Assembly (NCBI RefSeq): GCF_001729485.1
Contig: NZ_CP017157.1
Span: 372,001-436,000, forward strand
Direction of reading: 5' to 3'
Source of the DNA: Streptomyces lydicus
Lineage (GTDB): Bacteria > Actinomycetota > Actinomycetes > Streptomycetales > Streptomycetaceae
DNA length: 64,000 nt
Part shown: piece after piece, positions 41,902 through 51,849 of the stretch
Layout: each line of letters opens with the position of its first letter
Position numbering within the stretch: the first letter of the stretch is position 1
Notes under the pieces: generated by a model
Told to the model about the DNA's origin: nothing
Database searches by the model: none
The model's input: only the letters and a program-made list of their open reading frames with translations
Program-made: the position numbers and the translations under genes

Positions 41902-42357
41902 ATGGAAGCACGCATGAAGAACCCCGCAGTGGTCCTTCCCGAGGCCATGCAGCCCCTTCTCGACGTGGTCAAGGCCACCCGTAAGGCCGGGGTGCCGGAG
42001 GAGACGCTGGAGCTGGTGCACCTGCGGGCCAGCCAGATCAACGGCTGCAGCTACTGCGTCGACGGCGGCGTCAAGAACGCCCGTAAGGCGGGCGTCAGCG
42101 ACGACAAGCTCTTCGCGGTGGCCGCCTGGCGGGAGGCGCCCTACTTCACGGACGCCGAGCGCGCCGCCCTGGCGCTGACCGAGGCGTCCACCCGCCTCGC
42201 GGACAGCTCCGACCCGGTGCCGGACGCCGTCTGGGACGCGGCCGCCGACCACTTCGACGAGCGGCAGTTGGCGGCGATCATCCTGACGATCGGCGTCACC
42301 AACCTCTTCAACCGCCTCAACGCGACCACCAGGCAGCCGGCGGGAGCGGGCTGGTAA
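41902..42357 (+). CDS. Carboxymuconolactone decarboxylase-family (AhpD-like) protein
   Basis: A 151-residue CMD/AhpD-like protein. The core is LVHLRASQINGCSYCVDGGV with the CxxC pair Cys49/Cys52; Glu34 or Glu37 is in the expected position. The histidine usually four residues after the second Cys is Gly here, so the proton-relay chemistry of AhpD may be changed. GAGGAGAG precedes the ATG at 41902. It is a single gene with its own terminator. Probably a peroxide or thiol-related antioxidant enzyme, but the family also contains non-redox members. Confidence 0.88.
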   Translation: MEARMKNPAVVLPEAMQPLLDVVKATRKAGVPEETLELVHLRASQINGCSYCVDGGVKNARKAGVSDDKLFAVAAWREAPYFTDAERAALALTEASTRLADSSDPVPDAVWDAAADHFDERQLAAIILTIGVTNLFNRLNATTRQPAGAGW

Positions 42358-42392
42358 CCACCGGCTCCGTTCCGTGGGCCGGCGGGCTACGG

Positions 42393-42434
42393 CGAAGGAC
42401 CGCCTCTCCCGGGCGGCGGGAGGGCGGTCCTTCG
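42393..42434. terminator. Bidirectional terminator between the AhpD-like and NlpC/P60 genes
   Basis: The arms CGAAGGACCGCCTCTCCC (42393-42410) and GGGAGGGCGGTCCTTCG (42418-42434) have one bulge. It lies between convergent stops. Confidence 0.85.
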
Positions 42435-42458
42435 TGCGGAACCGAAGAGGCGGTGGTC

Positions 42459-43253
42459 CTACAGGACGCGCACCGCACCGGTCGGCATGTCGTAGCTGAG
42501 CGGACGCTCGACGATGCCGGTGCTCGGGTTCTGGGCGCCGATGAACTTGCCGCCACCGACGTAGACGCCGACGTGGTAGGCGCTGCCCGCGCTGCCCCAG
42601 TAAAGGAGGTCGCCGACCTGGAGGTTGTCCAGGCCGACCTGGGTGCCGGCGGTGGACTGGTCCTGCGAGACGCGCGGCAGGTCGATGCCGATCTGGCTGA
42701 ACGCGGCCTGGGTCAGGCCGGAGCAGTCGTACGACGAGGGGCCGCTGGAGCCGAGCACGTACGCCTTGCCGAGCTGGGCCTTGAGGAAGGCGACGAGCGT
42801 GGCGGTGGAGCCGGTGGCGGACGACGGGGCGGACAGCGTGGTCCGCTCGGCGGAGCGCGAAGCCCGGGCCTGCGCGGCCTCCTTGGCCTTGCGCGCCTCC
42901 TCGGCCTTCTTCTTGGCCTCGGCCTTGGCCTTCTTCACGGCCTCGGCCTTGTGCTTCTCAGCGGCCTTGGCGGCCTGCGAGAGGGCAGTGTCCTGGAGCG
43001 CCTGCCGCTCGTAGTTGAACGCGACCTGCTCGGCGGTGTCGGCGCTCCTGGCGGCGCTGGTGGCCAGCGCCGTCGTGATCGTCGGCATCTCCTGCGTTTC
43101 GGAGACGGGCTTTTCCGCGGCGTTCGCCGGCACGGTCGCGCCGGTCACCGCGAGGGTGAGGAAGCCACCGGTCACGCCCGCGCGCAGCGCCCGGGAGGAC
43201 GCGGAAGGGCGGCGGGGCTTCCGGTGGCTGGGTATGAGTGCGTTCGGGGACAT
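42459..43253 (-). CDS. Secreted NlpC/P60 peptidoglycan hydrolase
   Basis: A 264-residue cell-wall endopeptidase. The signal peptide is near residues 22-46 (ALRAGVTGGFLTLAVTGATV ... ANA). A Lys/Ala-rich coiled coil follows (about 85-130, KAEAVKKAKAEAKKKAEEA). The C40 domain has catalytic Cys177 (YDCSGLTQAAF), His227 (YHVGVYVGGG) and the polar residue region IGAQNPSTGIV. It cleaves peptide stems of peptidoglycan during growth or germination. The ATG at 43253 lacks a strong SD; the mRNA leader is about 370 bases long. Confidence 0.92.
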   Translation of the reverse strand: MSPNALIPSHRKPRRPSASSRALRAGVTGGFLTLAVTGATVPANAAEKPVSETQEMPTITTALATSAARSADTAEQVAFNYERQALQDTALSQAAKAAEKHKAEAVKKAKAEAKKKAEEARKAKEAAQARASRSAERTTLSAPSSATGSTATLVAFLKAQLGKAYVLGSSGPSSYDCSGLTQAAFSQIGIDLPRVSQDQSTAGTQVGLDNLQVGDLLYWGSAGSAYHVGVYVGGGKFIGAQNPSTGIVERPLSYDMPTGAVRVL

Positions 43254-43660
43254 GGCAATAACGGCTATCAGGCGCCCCAGGTTGCTGCCAAGAAAGGTGC
43301 AGTGCGCCACACTTGACGCGTACGCGACGAACAAAAGGGACTTTTGGCCGCCGGTCGAGTCGTCGGCGGGATGTCCGTATTTCGCGATCATGTTCCTACG
43401 CACGGCATTTGCTGCTCGGTGCGGGCTCACAAGGCGCTTACCACTTCTTCACGCGCCACGCCAAGGCTTCCCGGGCGTCAAGGACTTAGCCCCCGAAATC
43501 GCGTGGGATAGGTCACTCTTGAGTGTCCGTTATGTTCCCGTGATCCGGCGCCGCGGGGTCGCTCGTGAACGGAGGCACGTACCGACGATCACGACCGGGT
43601 CACGGCCGCGCCGCGTCGACGGCCGCGCCCCCTATAGCAGTTGAGGGTGCCCAGCGCCAA
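43254..43660 (-). promoter_or_regulatory. Promoter and ~370-base leader of the NlpC/P60 gene
   Basis: On the minus strand TTGGCG (43660-43655), an 18-base spacer and TATAGG (43636-43631) form a good housekeeping-type promoter. Transcription from about 43624 gives a leader of about 370 bases with no ORF I trust and several stems, for example CCAAAAG-TCC-CTTTTG at 43347-43332 followed by T-rich sequence. Streptomyces cell-wall hydrolase genes often carry c-di-AMP (ydaO) riboswitches; I could not match the conserved ydaO core here. Confidence 0.5.
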
Positions 43661-43736
43661 TTTGCCTGCCAGGGCTACCACTTGATATTGGCCAAACGGG
43701 CCTGACCAGCGGTAACCCAGGAAATTGTCACCTCTC

Positions 43737-43847
43737 GTGATCACTCGCGCGCTTCACGTATGAAGATCACCGCTCATCCGACTTCATGATCCTTCGCCGG
43801 GTGGTGGAGATCACAAAGGCGTTGTTCACCCCCGTGTCGCAGATCAC
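43737..43847 (+). promoter_or_regulatory. Four spaced GATCAC elements upstream of the nuo promoter
   Basis: GATCAC occurs at about 43739, 43765, 43809 and 43842; the first is within the palindrome GTGATCAC (43737-43744). They lie within 110 bases upstream of the proposed nuo -10, so a regulator binding several sites is plausible. Confidence 0.4.
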
Positions 43848-43860
43848 AGACCAGCGGGCA

Positions 43861-43899
43861 TAAGATGCAGGCGGCTCGGGCTTGTGAACTGCCTCACAT
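43861..43899 (+). promoter_or_regulatory. nuo operon promoter and Rex-like operator
   Basis: TAAGAT (43861-43866) is a candidate -10. Just downstream TTGTGAA-CTGC-CTCACAT (43882-43899) matches the Rex consensus TTGTGAA-N4-TTCACAA at 12 of 14 informative positions. Rex is a redox-sensing repressor that responds to the NADH/NAD ratio, which fits control of NADH dehydrogenase. The leader is about 100 bases, ending with AAGGGAG before the nuoA GTG. Confidence 0.65.
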
Positions 43900-43979
43900 A
43901 CGCACGATCTCTACGGGGCGATTCAAAGGGCCCGAGCGGACCGCCATCCAGTCATCGTCGACTGAAGGGAGCGAGGACG

Positions 43980-44339
43980 GTGAACGCTTACGCGCCCATC
44001 CTCGTACTGGGAGCCCTCGGGGCAGGCTTTGCGATCTTCTCCGTCGTCATGGCCGCCCTCGTCGGGCCCAGGCGCTACAACCGGGCCAAGCTCGAGGCGT
44101 ACGAGTGCGGAATCGAACCGACGCCGACACCGGCCGGAGGCGGTCGCTTCCCGATCAAGTACTACCTGACGGCGATGCTCTTCATCGTCTTCGACATCGA
44201 GATCGTCTTCCTCTATCCCTGGGCCGTCACCTTCGACGCCCTGGGGCTATTCGGGCTCGTCGAGATGCTCCTCTTCGCGCTCACCGTCTTCGTCGCCTAC
44301 GCCTATGTATGGCGTCGTGGCGGCCTGGAATGGGACTAG
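43980..44339 (+). CDS. nuoA: NADH-quinone oxidoreductase subunit A
   Basis: A 119-residue NuoA membrane subunit with three helices. Signatures are KLEAYECGIEP (the loop cysteine near the quinone channel) and the FDIEIVFLYPWAV helix. The GTG at 43980 has AAGGGAG nine bases upstream. It is the first gene of the 14-gene operon and encodes part of the junction between peripheral and membrane arms. Confidence 0.96.
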   Translation: MNAYAPILVLGALGAGFAIFSVVMAALVGPRRYNRAKLEAYECGIEPTPTPAGGGRFPIKYYLTAMLFIVFDIEIVFLYPWAVTFDALGLFGLVEMLLFALTVFVAYAYVWRRGGLEWD

Positions 44340-44348
44340 GGGCCACCC

Positions 44349-44903
44349 ATGGGACTTGAAGAGAAGCTGCCCAGCGGCTTTTTGCTGACCACCGTCGAAC
44401 AGGCCGCGGGCTGGGTGCGCAAATCCTCGGTCTTCCCGGCGACCTTCGGGCTGGCCTGCTGCGCGATCGAGATGATGACGACCGGCGCCGGGCGCTACGA
44501 CCTGGCCCGCTTCGGCATGGAGGTCTTCCGCGGCTCACCGCGCCAGGCGGACCTGATGATCGTGGCCGGCCGGGTGAGCCAGAAGATGGCCCCCGTCCTG
44601 CGGCAGGTCTACGACCAGATGCCGAACCCCAAGTGGGTGATCTCCATGGGGGTTTGTGCCTCCTCGGGCGGAATGTTCAACAACTACGCGATCGTCCAGG
44701 GCGTCGACCACATCGTCCCCGTCGACATCTACCTGCCGGGCTGCCCGCCGCGTCCCGAGATGCTGATGGACGCCATCCTCAAGCTGCACGACAAGATCCA
44801 GCACACCAAGCTCGGGGTCAATCAGCAGCAGGCCGCCCGCGAGGCCGAGGAAGCGGCGCTCAAGGCGCTCCCGCTGATCGAGATGAAGGGGCTGCTGCGG
44901 TGA
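44349..44903 (+). CDS. nuoB: NADH-quinone oxidoreductase subunit B
   Basis: A 184-residue NuoB that holds the terminal N2 [4Fe-4S] cluster next to the quinone site. Ligands Cys37-Cys38 (LACCAIEMM), Cys103 ([10 protein letters not shown]) and Cys132 (GCPPRPE) are all present. It begins nine bases after nuoA and overlaps nuoC by GTGA. Confidence 0.97.
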   Translation: MGLEEKLPSGFLLTTVEQAAGWVRKSSVFPATFGLACCAIEMMTTGAGRYDLARFGMEVFRGSPRQADLMIVAGRVSQKMAPVLRQVYDQMPNPKWVISMGVCASSGGMFNNYAIVQGVDHIVPVDIYLPGCPPRPEMLMDAILKLHDKIQHTKLGVNQQQAAREAEEAALKALPLIEMKGLLR

Positions 44904-45664
44904 GTGAGCGGAAGAACCCCGAAGGTCCCGGGCCGAACGGCACCGAGGACGCCGTCCCGGCGCAGCGCGACGACACCGGCGAGGTGATCGCCACCCGCCG
45001 CGGGATGTTCGGCGCCGACAACGGCGGCGACACCAGCGGCTACGGCGGCCTGGTACGGACCGTCCGGCTGCCCGGCGCGTCGCAGCGGCCGTACGGCGGG
45101 CCGGGCGGTGGCGAGGAGGGCTTCGGCGCGTTCGACGAGATCGCCGACGAGCTGGAGGGCGCCCTCGAGGAGCAGGGACTGATCCCCGAGAACGTCATCG
45201 ACAAGACCGTCGTCGACCGCGGCGAGCTGACCTTCCACATCGAGCGGGAGCACTTGCCGGTCGTCGCCAGGACCCTGCGCGACGACCCGGCGCTGCGCTT
45301 CGAGCTGTGTACCGGCGTCAGCGGGGTGCACTTCCCCGGCGACAAGGGCCGCGAGCTGCACGCCGTCTACCACCTGCGCTCGATCACCCACAACCGGCTG
45401 ATCCGGCTGGAGGTCTCCGCCCCCGACAGCGACCCGCACATCCCCTCGCTCGTCGGCGTCTACCCGACCAACGACTGGCACGAGCGCGAGACCTACGACT
45501 TCTTCGGCCTGATCTTCGACGGCCATCCTGCGCTGACCCGGATCATGATGCCCGACGACTGGCAGGGCTTCCCGCAGCGCAAGGACTACCCGCTCGGCGG
45601 CATCCCCGTCGAGTACAAGGGCGCCCAGATCCCGGCTCCCGACCAGCGGAGGTCGTACAGCTGA
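44900..45664 (+). CDS. nuoC: NADH-quinone oxidoreductase subunit C
   Basis: A 254-residue NuoC, not fused to NuoD. The conserved core is [15 protein letters not shown], then [20 protein letters not shown] and the [20 protein letters not shown] signature. The first ~85 residues are an extra Gly-rich, charged extension typical of actinobacteria. The GTG overlaps nuoB; the stop overlaps the nuoD start (TGATG). Confidence 0.96.
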   Translation: MSERKNPEGPGPNGTEDAVPAQRDDTGEVIATRRGMFGADNGGDTSGYGGLVRTVRLPGASQRPYGGPGGGEEGFGAFDEIADELEGALEEQGLIPENVIDKTVVDRGELTFHIEREHLPVVARTLRDDPALRFELCTGVSGVHFPGDKGRELHAVYHLRSITHNRLIRLEVSAPDSDPHIPSLVGVYPTNDWHERETYDFFGLIFDGHPALTRIMMPDDWQGFPQRKDYPLGGIPVEYKGAQIPAPDQRRSYS

Positions 45665-47040
45665 TGACTACTGCACCGCACTCCCACTCCTCGGCGGGCC
45701 GCCACACCGCGAGCGACTTCGACACGACCGAGTCCCTCGCCCGCGAGACGACCGAGGGGACGGTCTACAACGTCTCGGGCGGGGACTGGGACGAGATCGC
45801 GGCGTCGGTCGTGAAGTCCGACGACGAGCGGATCATCGTCAACATGGGGCCGCAGCACCCCTCCACGCACGGCGTGCTCCGGCTGATCCTGGAGATCGAC
45901 GGGGAGACCGTCACCGAGGCCCGCTGCGGCATCGGCTACCTGCACACCGGCATCGAGAAGAACCTCGAATTCCGGACCTGGACGCAGGGCACCACCTTTG
46001 TCACGAGGATGGATTACCTCACCCCCTTCTTCAACGAGACGGCCTACTGCCTGGCCGTGGAGAAGCTCCTCGGCATCACCGGCGACATCCCCGACCGCGC
46101 CTCCGTCATCCGCGTGATGCTGATGGAGCTCAACCGGCTGTCGTCGCACCTCGTCGCCATCGCCACCGGCGGCATGGAGCTGGGCGCCACCACGATCATG
46201 ATCTACGGCTTCCGGGACCGCGAATTGATCCTGGACATCTACGAGCTGATCACCGGCCTCCGGATGAACCACGCCTACATCCGGCCCGGCGGCCTGGCCC
46301 AGGACCTGCCCCCGGGCGCCGTCGACCAGGTCCGCGCCTTCGTGAAGAAGATGCGCAAGAACCTTCCCGAGTACGACAAGCTCGCCACCGGCAACCCCGT
46401 GTTCAAGGGGCGCATGGAGGGCATCGGCTACCTCGACCTGGCCGGCTGCATGGCCACCGGCGCCACCGGCCCGATCGTGCGCTCCGCGGGCCTGCCGCAC
46501 GACCTGCGCAAGTCCCAGCCGTACTGCGGCTACGAGGACTACGAGTTCGACATCCCGACCGCGGACACCTGCGACTCCTACGGCCGGTTCCTGATCCGGC
46601 TGGAGGAGATGCGCCAGTCGCTGCGGATCGTCGAGCAGTGCCTGGACCGGCTGGAGCCGGGCCCGGTGATGGTCGCGGACAAGAAGATCGCCTGGCCCGC
46701 GCAGCTGGCCCTGGGCCCGGACGGCCTGGGCAACTCCCTCGACCACATCAAGAAGATCATGGGCACCTCGATGGAGGCCCTGATCCACCACTTCAAGCTG
46801 GTGACCGAGGGCTTCCGGGTCCCGCCCGGCCAGGCGTACGCGGCCGTCGAGTCACCCAAGGGCGAGCTGGGCGTGCACGCGGTCAGCGACGGCGGCACCC
46901 GCCCCTACCGGGTGCACTTCCGCGACCCGTCCTTCACCAACCTGCAGGCCATGGCGGCGATGTGCGAAGGCGGCCAGGTCGCCGACGTGATCGTGGCCGT
47001 CGCGTCCATCGACCCCGTGATGGGAGGCGTCGACCGGTGA
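45664..47040 (+). CDS. nuoD: NADH-quinone oxidoreductase subunit D
   Basis: A 458-residue 49-kDa-type subunit that forms the quinone-binding cavity with NuoB. Visible are [15 protein letters not shown] (quinone-site His), the [12 protein letters not shown] block and [16 protein letters not shown] near the C-terminus. About 50 N-terminal residues are extra. The ATG overlaps the nuoC stop. Confidence 0.97.
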   Translation: MTTAPHSHSSAGRHTASDFDTTESLARETTEGTVYNVSGGDWDEIAASVVKSDDERIIVNMGPQHPSTHGVLRLILEIDGETVTEARCGIGYLHTGIEKNLEFRTWTQGTTFVTRMDYLTPFFNETAYCLAVEKLLGITGDIPDRASVIRVMLMELNRLSSHLVAIATGGMELGATTIMIYGFRDRELILDIYELITGLRMNHAYIRPGGLAQDLPPGAVDQVRAFVKKMRKNLPEYDKLATGNPVFKGRMEGIGYLDLAGCMATGATGPIVRSAGLPHDLRKSQPYCGYEDYEFDIPTADTCDSYGRFLIRLEEMRQSLRIVEQCLDRLEPGPVMVADKKIAWPAQLALGPDGLGNSLDHIKKIMGTSMEALIHHFKLVTEGFRVPPGQAYAAVESPKGELGVHAVSDGGTRPYRVHFRDPSFTNLQAMAAMCEGGQVADVIVAVASIDPVMGGVDR

Positions 47041-47945
47041 CCACTGTGTCTTCCCGGGGCCAAACCCCCGAACCCCCGACCAGCTTGGGGATGCCCGCGC
47101 TGCCGGCCCCCGACTACCCGGCCGAGGTACGGGCCCGGCTGGCGGCGGACGCCAAGGAGGTGATCGCCCGCTACCCCGGCCCGCGCTCGGCGCTGCTGCC
47201 GCTGCTGCACCTCGTACAGGCCGAGGAAGGGCACGTCACCCGCACCGGCATCCGCTTCTGCGCCGAACAGCTCGACCTCACCACCGCCGAGGTCACCGCC
47301 GTCTCGACCTTCTACTCCATGTACCGCCGCAAGGCCGGCGGGGACTACCAGGTCGGGGTCTGCACCAACACGCTGTGCGCGGTGATGGGCGGGGACGCCA
47401 TCTTCGAGGAACTCCAGGACCACCTCGGCGTCGGCAACGGCGAGACCACCGAGGACGGCGCCGTCACCCTCGAACACATCGAATGCAACGCGGCCTGCGA
47501 CTTCGCTCCCGTCGTGATGGTCAACTGGGAGTTCTTCGACAACCAGACACCGGAGTCCGCCCGGCAGCTGGTCGACGACCTGCGCGCGGGCCGGACCGTC
47601 GAGCCCACCCGCGGCGCCCCGCTGTGCACCTTCAAGGAGACCGCGCGGATGCTCGCCGGATTCCCCGACGAGCGCCCCGGCGCCGTCGCGGCCACCGGCA
47701 GCGCAGGCCCCGCCTCCCTGATCGGGCTGCGCCTGGCCAAGGGGGAGGTGGCCCCCGGACGCGGCACCGACGGAGCCGGCCACGTCGTCTCGCCCCGCAC
47801 CGCCGCCCCCGCCGAGGAACCGCCCGCCGGCCACCCCGGCGAACAGGCACCCCCGGGGCACCCCAGTTCGCACGACGCCCCGCAGGAAACCTCGGCCTCC
47901 GACGACCAGCACCCGGCCGGGCCCACCGCAGAGGAGGGGGAGTGA
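47037..47945 (+). CDS. nuoE: NADH-quinone oxidoreductase subunit E, with long C-terminal tail
   Basis: A 302-residue NuoE carrying the N1a [2Fe-2S] cluster: Cys109, Cys114 ([12 protein letters not shown]), Cys150 and Cys154 ([10 protein letters not shown]). The thioredoxin-like core ends near residue 205. It is followed by ~95 residues rich in Pro, Ala, Glu and His ([20 protein letters not shown]), not present in most bacterial NuoE. Some actinobacteria have a similar tail. It overlaps both neighbours (GTGA, TGATG). Confidence 0.95.
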   Translation: MTTVSSRGQTPEPPTSLGMPALPAPDYPAEVRARLAADAKEVIARYPGPRSALLPLLHLVQAEEGHVTRTGIRFCAEQLDLTTAEVTAVSTFYSMYRRKAGGDYQVGVCTNTLCAVMGGDAIFEELQDHLGVGNGETTEDGAVTLEHIECNAACDFAPVVMVNWEFFDNQTPESARQLVDDLRAGRTVEPTRGAPLCTFKETARMLAGFPDERPGAVAATGSAGPASLIGLRLAKGEVAPGRGTDGAGHVVSPRTAAPAEEPPAGHPGEQAPPGHPSSHDAPQETSASDDQHPAGPTAEEGE

Positions 47946-49327
47946 TGACCGTGGCAGCCGATTACGGGGGCGCGTCCCGGCCGCAGGCCGGGGGAGAGGC
48001 GAGCCCCGAAAAGCTCCTCGCACCCGTCCTGTCCGCCTTCTGGGACCAGCCGGAATCCTGGACCCTGGAGACCTACCGCCGGCACGAGGGCTACGAGGGC
48101 CTGCGCAAGGCGCTCGCGATGCCCCCCGACGACGTCATCGCCTACGTCAAGGACTCCGGGCTGCGCGGCCGCGGCGGCGCGGGCTTCCCCACGGGGATGA
48201 AGTGGCAGTTCATCCCCCAGGGCGACGGCAAACCGCACTATCTAGTTGTCAACGCGGACGAATCGGAGCCCGGGACCTGCAAGGACATCCCCCTCCTCTT
48301 CGCCAACCCGCACTCCCTCATCGAGGGCATCGTGATCGCCTGCCATGCGATCCGGTCGAACCACGCCTTCATCTACCTGCGCGGTGAGGTCGTACCCGTC
48401 CTGCGCCGGCTGCACGAAGCCGTGCGCGAGGCGTACGCGGCGGGCTTCCTCGGGAAGAACATCCTCGGCTCGGGACTCGACCTGGACGTGATCGTGCACG
48501 CGGGCGCCGGCGCGTACATCTGCGGTGAGGAAACCGCGCTGCTCGATTCCCTGGAGGGCCGTCGCGGACAGCCCCGGCTGCGTCCTCCCTTCCCCGCGGT
48601 GGCCGGCCTCTACGCCTGCCCCACTGTCGTCAACAACGTCGAATCCATCGCGTCGGTTCCCGCGATCCTGAACAAGGGCAAGGACTGGTTCAGGTCGATG
48701 GGCAGCGAGAAGTCCCCGGGCTTCACGCTGTACTCGCTCAGCGGCCACGTCGCCCGCCCCGGCCAGTACGAAGCCCCGTTGGGCATCACGCTGCGCCAGC
48801 TGCTCGACATGAGCGGCGGCATGCGCCGCGGCCACCGGCTGAAGTTCTGGACGCCGGGCGGCTCCTCGACGCCGATGTTCACCGACGAACACCTCGACGT
48901 CCCCCTGGACTACGAGGGCGTCGGCGCGGCCGGTTCGATGCTCGGCACCAAGGCGCTGCAGTGCTTCGACGAGACCACCTGCGTCGTACGGGCGGTCACC
49001 CGCTGGACCGAGTTCTACGCCCACGAGTCCTGCGGCAAGTGCACGCCCTGCCGCGAAGGGACGTACTGGCTGGTGCAGTTGCTCCGCGACATCGAGGCCG
49101 GCAAGGGCGTGATGGGCGACCTCGACAAGCTGAACGACATCGCCGACAACATCAACGGCAAGTCCTTCTGCGCCCTCGGTGACGGCGCCGCCTCGCCGAT
49201 CTTCTCCTCGCTGCAGTACTTCCGCGAGGAGTACGAGCAGCACATCACCGGCAACGGCTGCCCCTTCGACCCCGCCAGGTCGACCCTGTGGGCCGACAAC
49301 GACGCTCACCTGGGGGTGAACGCATGA
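47945..49327 (+). CDS. nuoF: NADH-quinone oxidoreductase subunit F (NADH-binding)
   Basis: A 460-residue NuoF with the NADH and FMN sites: [16 protein letters not shown], then [21 protein letters not shown]3 [4Fe-4S] ligands are in [16 protein letters not shown] with a later Cys (KSFCALGD). This is the electron entry point of complex I. The start overlaps the nuoE stop. Confidence 0.97.
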   Translation: MTVAADYGGASRPQAGGEASPEKLLAPVLSAFWDQPESWTLETYRRHEGYEGLRKALAMPPDDVIAYVKDSGLRGRGGAGFPTGMKWQFIPQGDGKPHYLVVNADESEPGTCKDIPLLFANPHSLIEGIVIACHAIRSNHAFIYLRGEVVPVLRRLHEAVREAYAAGFLGKNILGSGLDLDVIVHAGAGAYICGEETALLDSLEGRRGQPRLRPPFPAVAGLYACPTVVNNVESIASVPAILNKGKDWFRSMGSEKSPGFTLYSLSGHVARPGQYEAPLGITLRQLLDMSGGMRRGHRLKFWTPGGSSTPMFTDEHLDVPLDYEGVGAAGSMLGTKALQCFDETTCVVRAVTRWTEFYAHESCGKCTPCREGTYWLVQLLRDIEAGKGVMGDLDKLNDIADNINGKSFCALGDGAASPIFSSLQYFREEYEQHITGNGCPFDPARSTLWADNDAHLGVNA

Positions 49328-51849
49328 CCGTCACCACAACGGGGTCGAACAGCGGCTCCGCCGCGGTCCCCCCGGAGGACCTCGTCACCCTGACGATCGA
49401 CGGCATCGAGATCTCCGTCCCCAAGGGGACGCTGGTCATCCGCGCCGCCGAACTCCTCGGCATCGAGATCCCGCGCTTCTGCGACCACCCGCTTCTGGAC
49501 CCGGCGGGCGCCTGCCGGCAGTGCATCGTCGAGGTCGAGGGCCAGCGCAAGCCGATGGCCTCGTGCACGATCACCTGCACCGACGGCATGGTCGTCAAGT
49601 CGCAGCTGACCTCCCCGGTGGCCGAGAAGGCCCAGCGCGGGGTGATGGAGCTGCTGCTGATCAACCACCCGCTGGACTGCCCGGTCTGCGACAAGGGCGG
49701 CGAGTGCCCGCTGCAGAACCAGGCGATGCAGGTCGGCGCCCCGGAGTCGCGCTTCGAGGGCAAGAAGCGCACCTTCGCCAAGCCGGTGCCGATCTCCACC
49801 CAGGTGCTGCTGGACCGCGAGCGCTGCGTGCTGTGCGCGCGCTGCACCCGCTTCAGCAACCAGATCGCCGGCGACCCGATGATCGAGCTGGTCGAGCGCG
49901 GCGCCCTCCAGCAGGTCGGCACCGGAGAGGGCGACCCCTTCGAGTCGTACTTCTCCGGCAACACCATCCAGATCTGCCCGGTGGGCGCGCTCACCTCCGC
50001 CGCGTACCGCTTCCGCTCCCGCCCGTTCGACCTGGTCTCCTCGCCGTCGGTGTGCGAGCACTGCGCGGGCGGCTGCGCGACCCGTACGGACCACCGGCGC
50101 GGCAAGGTCATGCGCCGGCTGGCCGCCAACGACCCCGAGGTCAACGAGGAGTGGATCTGCGACAAGGGGCGCTTCGCCTTCCGCTACGCGCAGCAGCGCG
50201 ACCGGCTGGAGCACCCGCTGGTACGCGACCGGGAGACCGGTGAACTGCAGCCGGCGAGCTGGCCGGAGGCACTGGCGGCGGCGGCCGGCGGGCTGGCCGC
50301 GGCCCGGGACCGCACCGGTGTGCTGACCGGGGGCCGGCTGACCGTCGAGGACGCCTACGCCTACGCCAAGTTCGCCCGGATCGCGCTGCACACCAACGAC
50401 ATCGACTTCCGGGCGCGGGTGCACAGCGCCGAGGAGGCCGACTTCCTGGCGGCCAGGGTCGCCGGCCGCGGCCGGGACCTGGACGGCGGCGGGAGTTCCC
50501 CGGAGGCCGGGGGCGTCACGTACACCGCCCTGGAGCAGGCGCCGGCCGTGCTGCTGGCCGGCATCGAGGCGGAGGAGGAGGCGCCGGGTGTCTTCCTGCG
50601 GCTGCGCAAGGCGCACCGCAAACACGGGCAGCGCACCTACGGACTGGCCAGTTATGCCTCGCGCGGCCTGATCAAGGCCGGCGGCACACTGCTGCCGGCC
50701 GCCCCCGGTACGGAAACGGAATGGCTGGACGCGCTGGCCGGCGGGGTCGGACTCGACGGCGAGGGGCACACCGCGGCCGAGGCGCTGCGCGCGGACGGCG
50801 CGGTGATCGTCGTGGGCGAGCGGCTGGCGGCGGTGCCCGGCGCGCTGACCGCCGCGGTCCGCGCCGCCTCCGCCACCGGCGCCCGGCTGGTGTGGATCCC
50901 CCGGCGGGCGGGCGAACGGGGCGCCGTCGAGGCGGGCGCGCTGCCCGGTCTGCTGCCCGGCGGCCGGCCGGCCACCGATCCCAGGGCCCGCGACGAGGTC
51001 GCCGCCGCCTGGGGCGTGGCCGCCCTGCCGCACCGGCACGGCCGCGACACCGGCCAGATCATCGAGGCCGCGGCGACCGGCGAACTCGGCGCGCTCCTGG
51101 TGGCCGGCGTCGAGGTCGCCGACCTCCCGGACCCGGCCCGGGCGCTGACCGCCCTGGAGGAGGTCGGCTTCCTGGTCAGCCTGGAACTGCGGCCCTCACA
51201 GGTCACCGAGCGGGCGGACGTGGTCCTCCCGGTGGCGGCCGTCGTCGAGAAGGCCGGCACGTTCCTCAACTGGGAGGGCCGGGCGCGGATGTTCGAGGCG
51301 GCGCTCAAGCCGGACCAGATGACCCGACGGCATCTGCAGCCGGACTCCCGGGTCCTGCAGATGCTCGCCGACGCCATGGACGTCCACCTGGGGCTGCCGG
51401 ACCTCCGCTCCGTACGCCACGAGATGGACCGGCTCGGCAGCTGGGACGGCGCGTACGCCGGCGGGCCCCTGGAGACGGGCCGGCCGCTGCCGCGCCCGGA
51501 CACCGGCGAGGCGGTACTCGCCGGCCACCGGCTCCTGCTGGACCAGGGTCTGCTCCAGGAAGGCGACGAGGCGCTGGCCGGCACCCGGCACGCCGCCGTC
51601 GCCCGGCTGTCCCCGACCACCGCGGAGGAGACCGGCGTCAAGGACGGTGACCTGCTGGCGGTCAGCGGGCCGTCCGGCGCGGTCCACCTGCCGCTGCGGG
51701 TCACGCCGATGCCCGACCGGGTGGTGTGGCTGCCGCTGAATTCCACGGGCGGTGGCGTCGCCGCCGACACCGGGGCGCTCCCCGGTGACCTGGTGAAGAT
51801 CTCCGCCGTCCCGGGCACGCCGGAGCCGGCCAAGGAGGTGGACGCATGA
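49324..51849 (+). CDS. nuoG: NADH-quinone oxidoreductase subunit G
   Basis: An 841-residue NuoG. N-terminal 2Fe-2S ligands are Cys53, Cys64, Cys67 and Cys81 ([17 protein letters not shown]). Next are the His/Cys cluster [12 protein letters not shown] and the [22 protein letters not shown] 4Fe-4S set. CEHCAGGC with a later WICDKGRF supplies the ligands of the off-pathway N7 cluster. The C-terminal half is a molybdopterin-oxidoreductase-like fold without cofactor function. The ATG overlaps the nuoF stop (ATGA). Confidence 0.96.
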   Translation: MTVTTTGSNSGSAAVPPEDLVTLTIDGIEISVPKGTLVIRAAELLGIEIPRFCDHPLLDPAGACRQCIVEVEGQRKPMASCTITCTDGMVVKSQLTSPVAEKAQRGVMELLLINHPLDCPVCDKGGECPLQNQAMQVGAPESRFEGKKRTFAKPVPISTQVLLDRERCVLCARCTRFSNQIAGDPMIELVERGALQQVGTGEGDPFESYFSGNTIQICPVGALTSAAYRFRSRPFDLVSSPSVCEHCAGGCATRTDHRRGKVMRRLAANDPEVNEEWICDKGRFAFRYAQQRDRLEHPLVRDRETGELQPASWPEALAAAAGGLAAARDRTGVLTGGRLTVEDAYAYAKFARIALHTNDIDFRARVHSAEEADFLAARVAGRGRDLDGGGSSPEAGGVTYTALEQAPAVLLAGIEAEEEAPGVFLRLRKAHRKHGQRTYGLASYASRGLIKAGGTLLPAAPGTETEWLDALAGGVGLDGEGHTAAEALRADGAVIVVGERLAAVPGALTAAVRAASATGARLVWIPRRAGERGAVEAGALPGLLPGGRPATDPRARDEVAAAWGVAALPHRHGRDTGQIIEAAATGELGALLVAGVEVADLPDPARALTALEEVGFLVSLELRPSQVTERADVVLPVAAVVEKAGTFLNWEGRARMFEAALKPDQMTRRHLQPDSRVLQMLADAMDVHLGLPDLRSVRHEMDRLGSWDGAYAGGPLETGRPLPRPDTGEAVLAGHRLLLDQGLLQEGDEALAGTRHAAVARLSPTTAEETGVKDGDLLAVSGPSGAVHLPLRVTPMPDRVVWLPLNSTGGGVAADTGALPGDLVKISAVPGTPEPAKEVDA

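Noticed and set aside
43254-43630. ydaO-type c-di-AMP riboswitch upstream of the NlpC/P60 gene
   Set aside because: Expected from related hydrolase genes, but I could not find the conserved core in either orientation.
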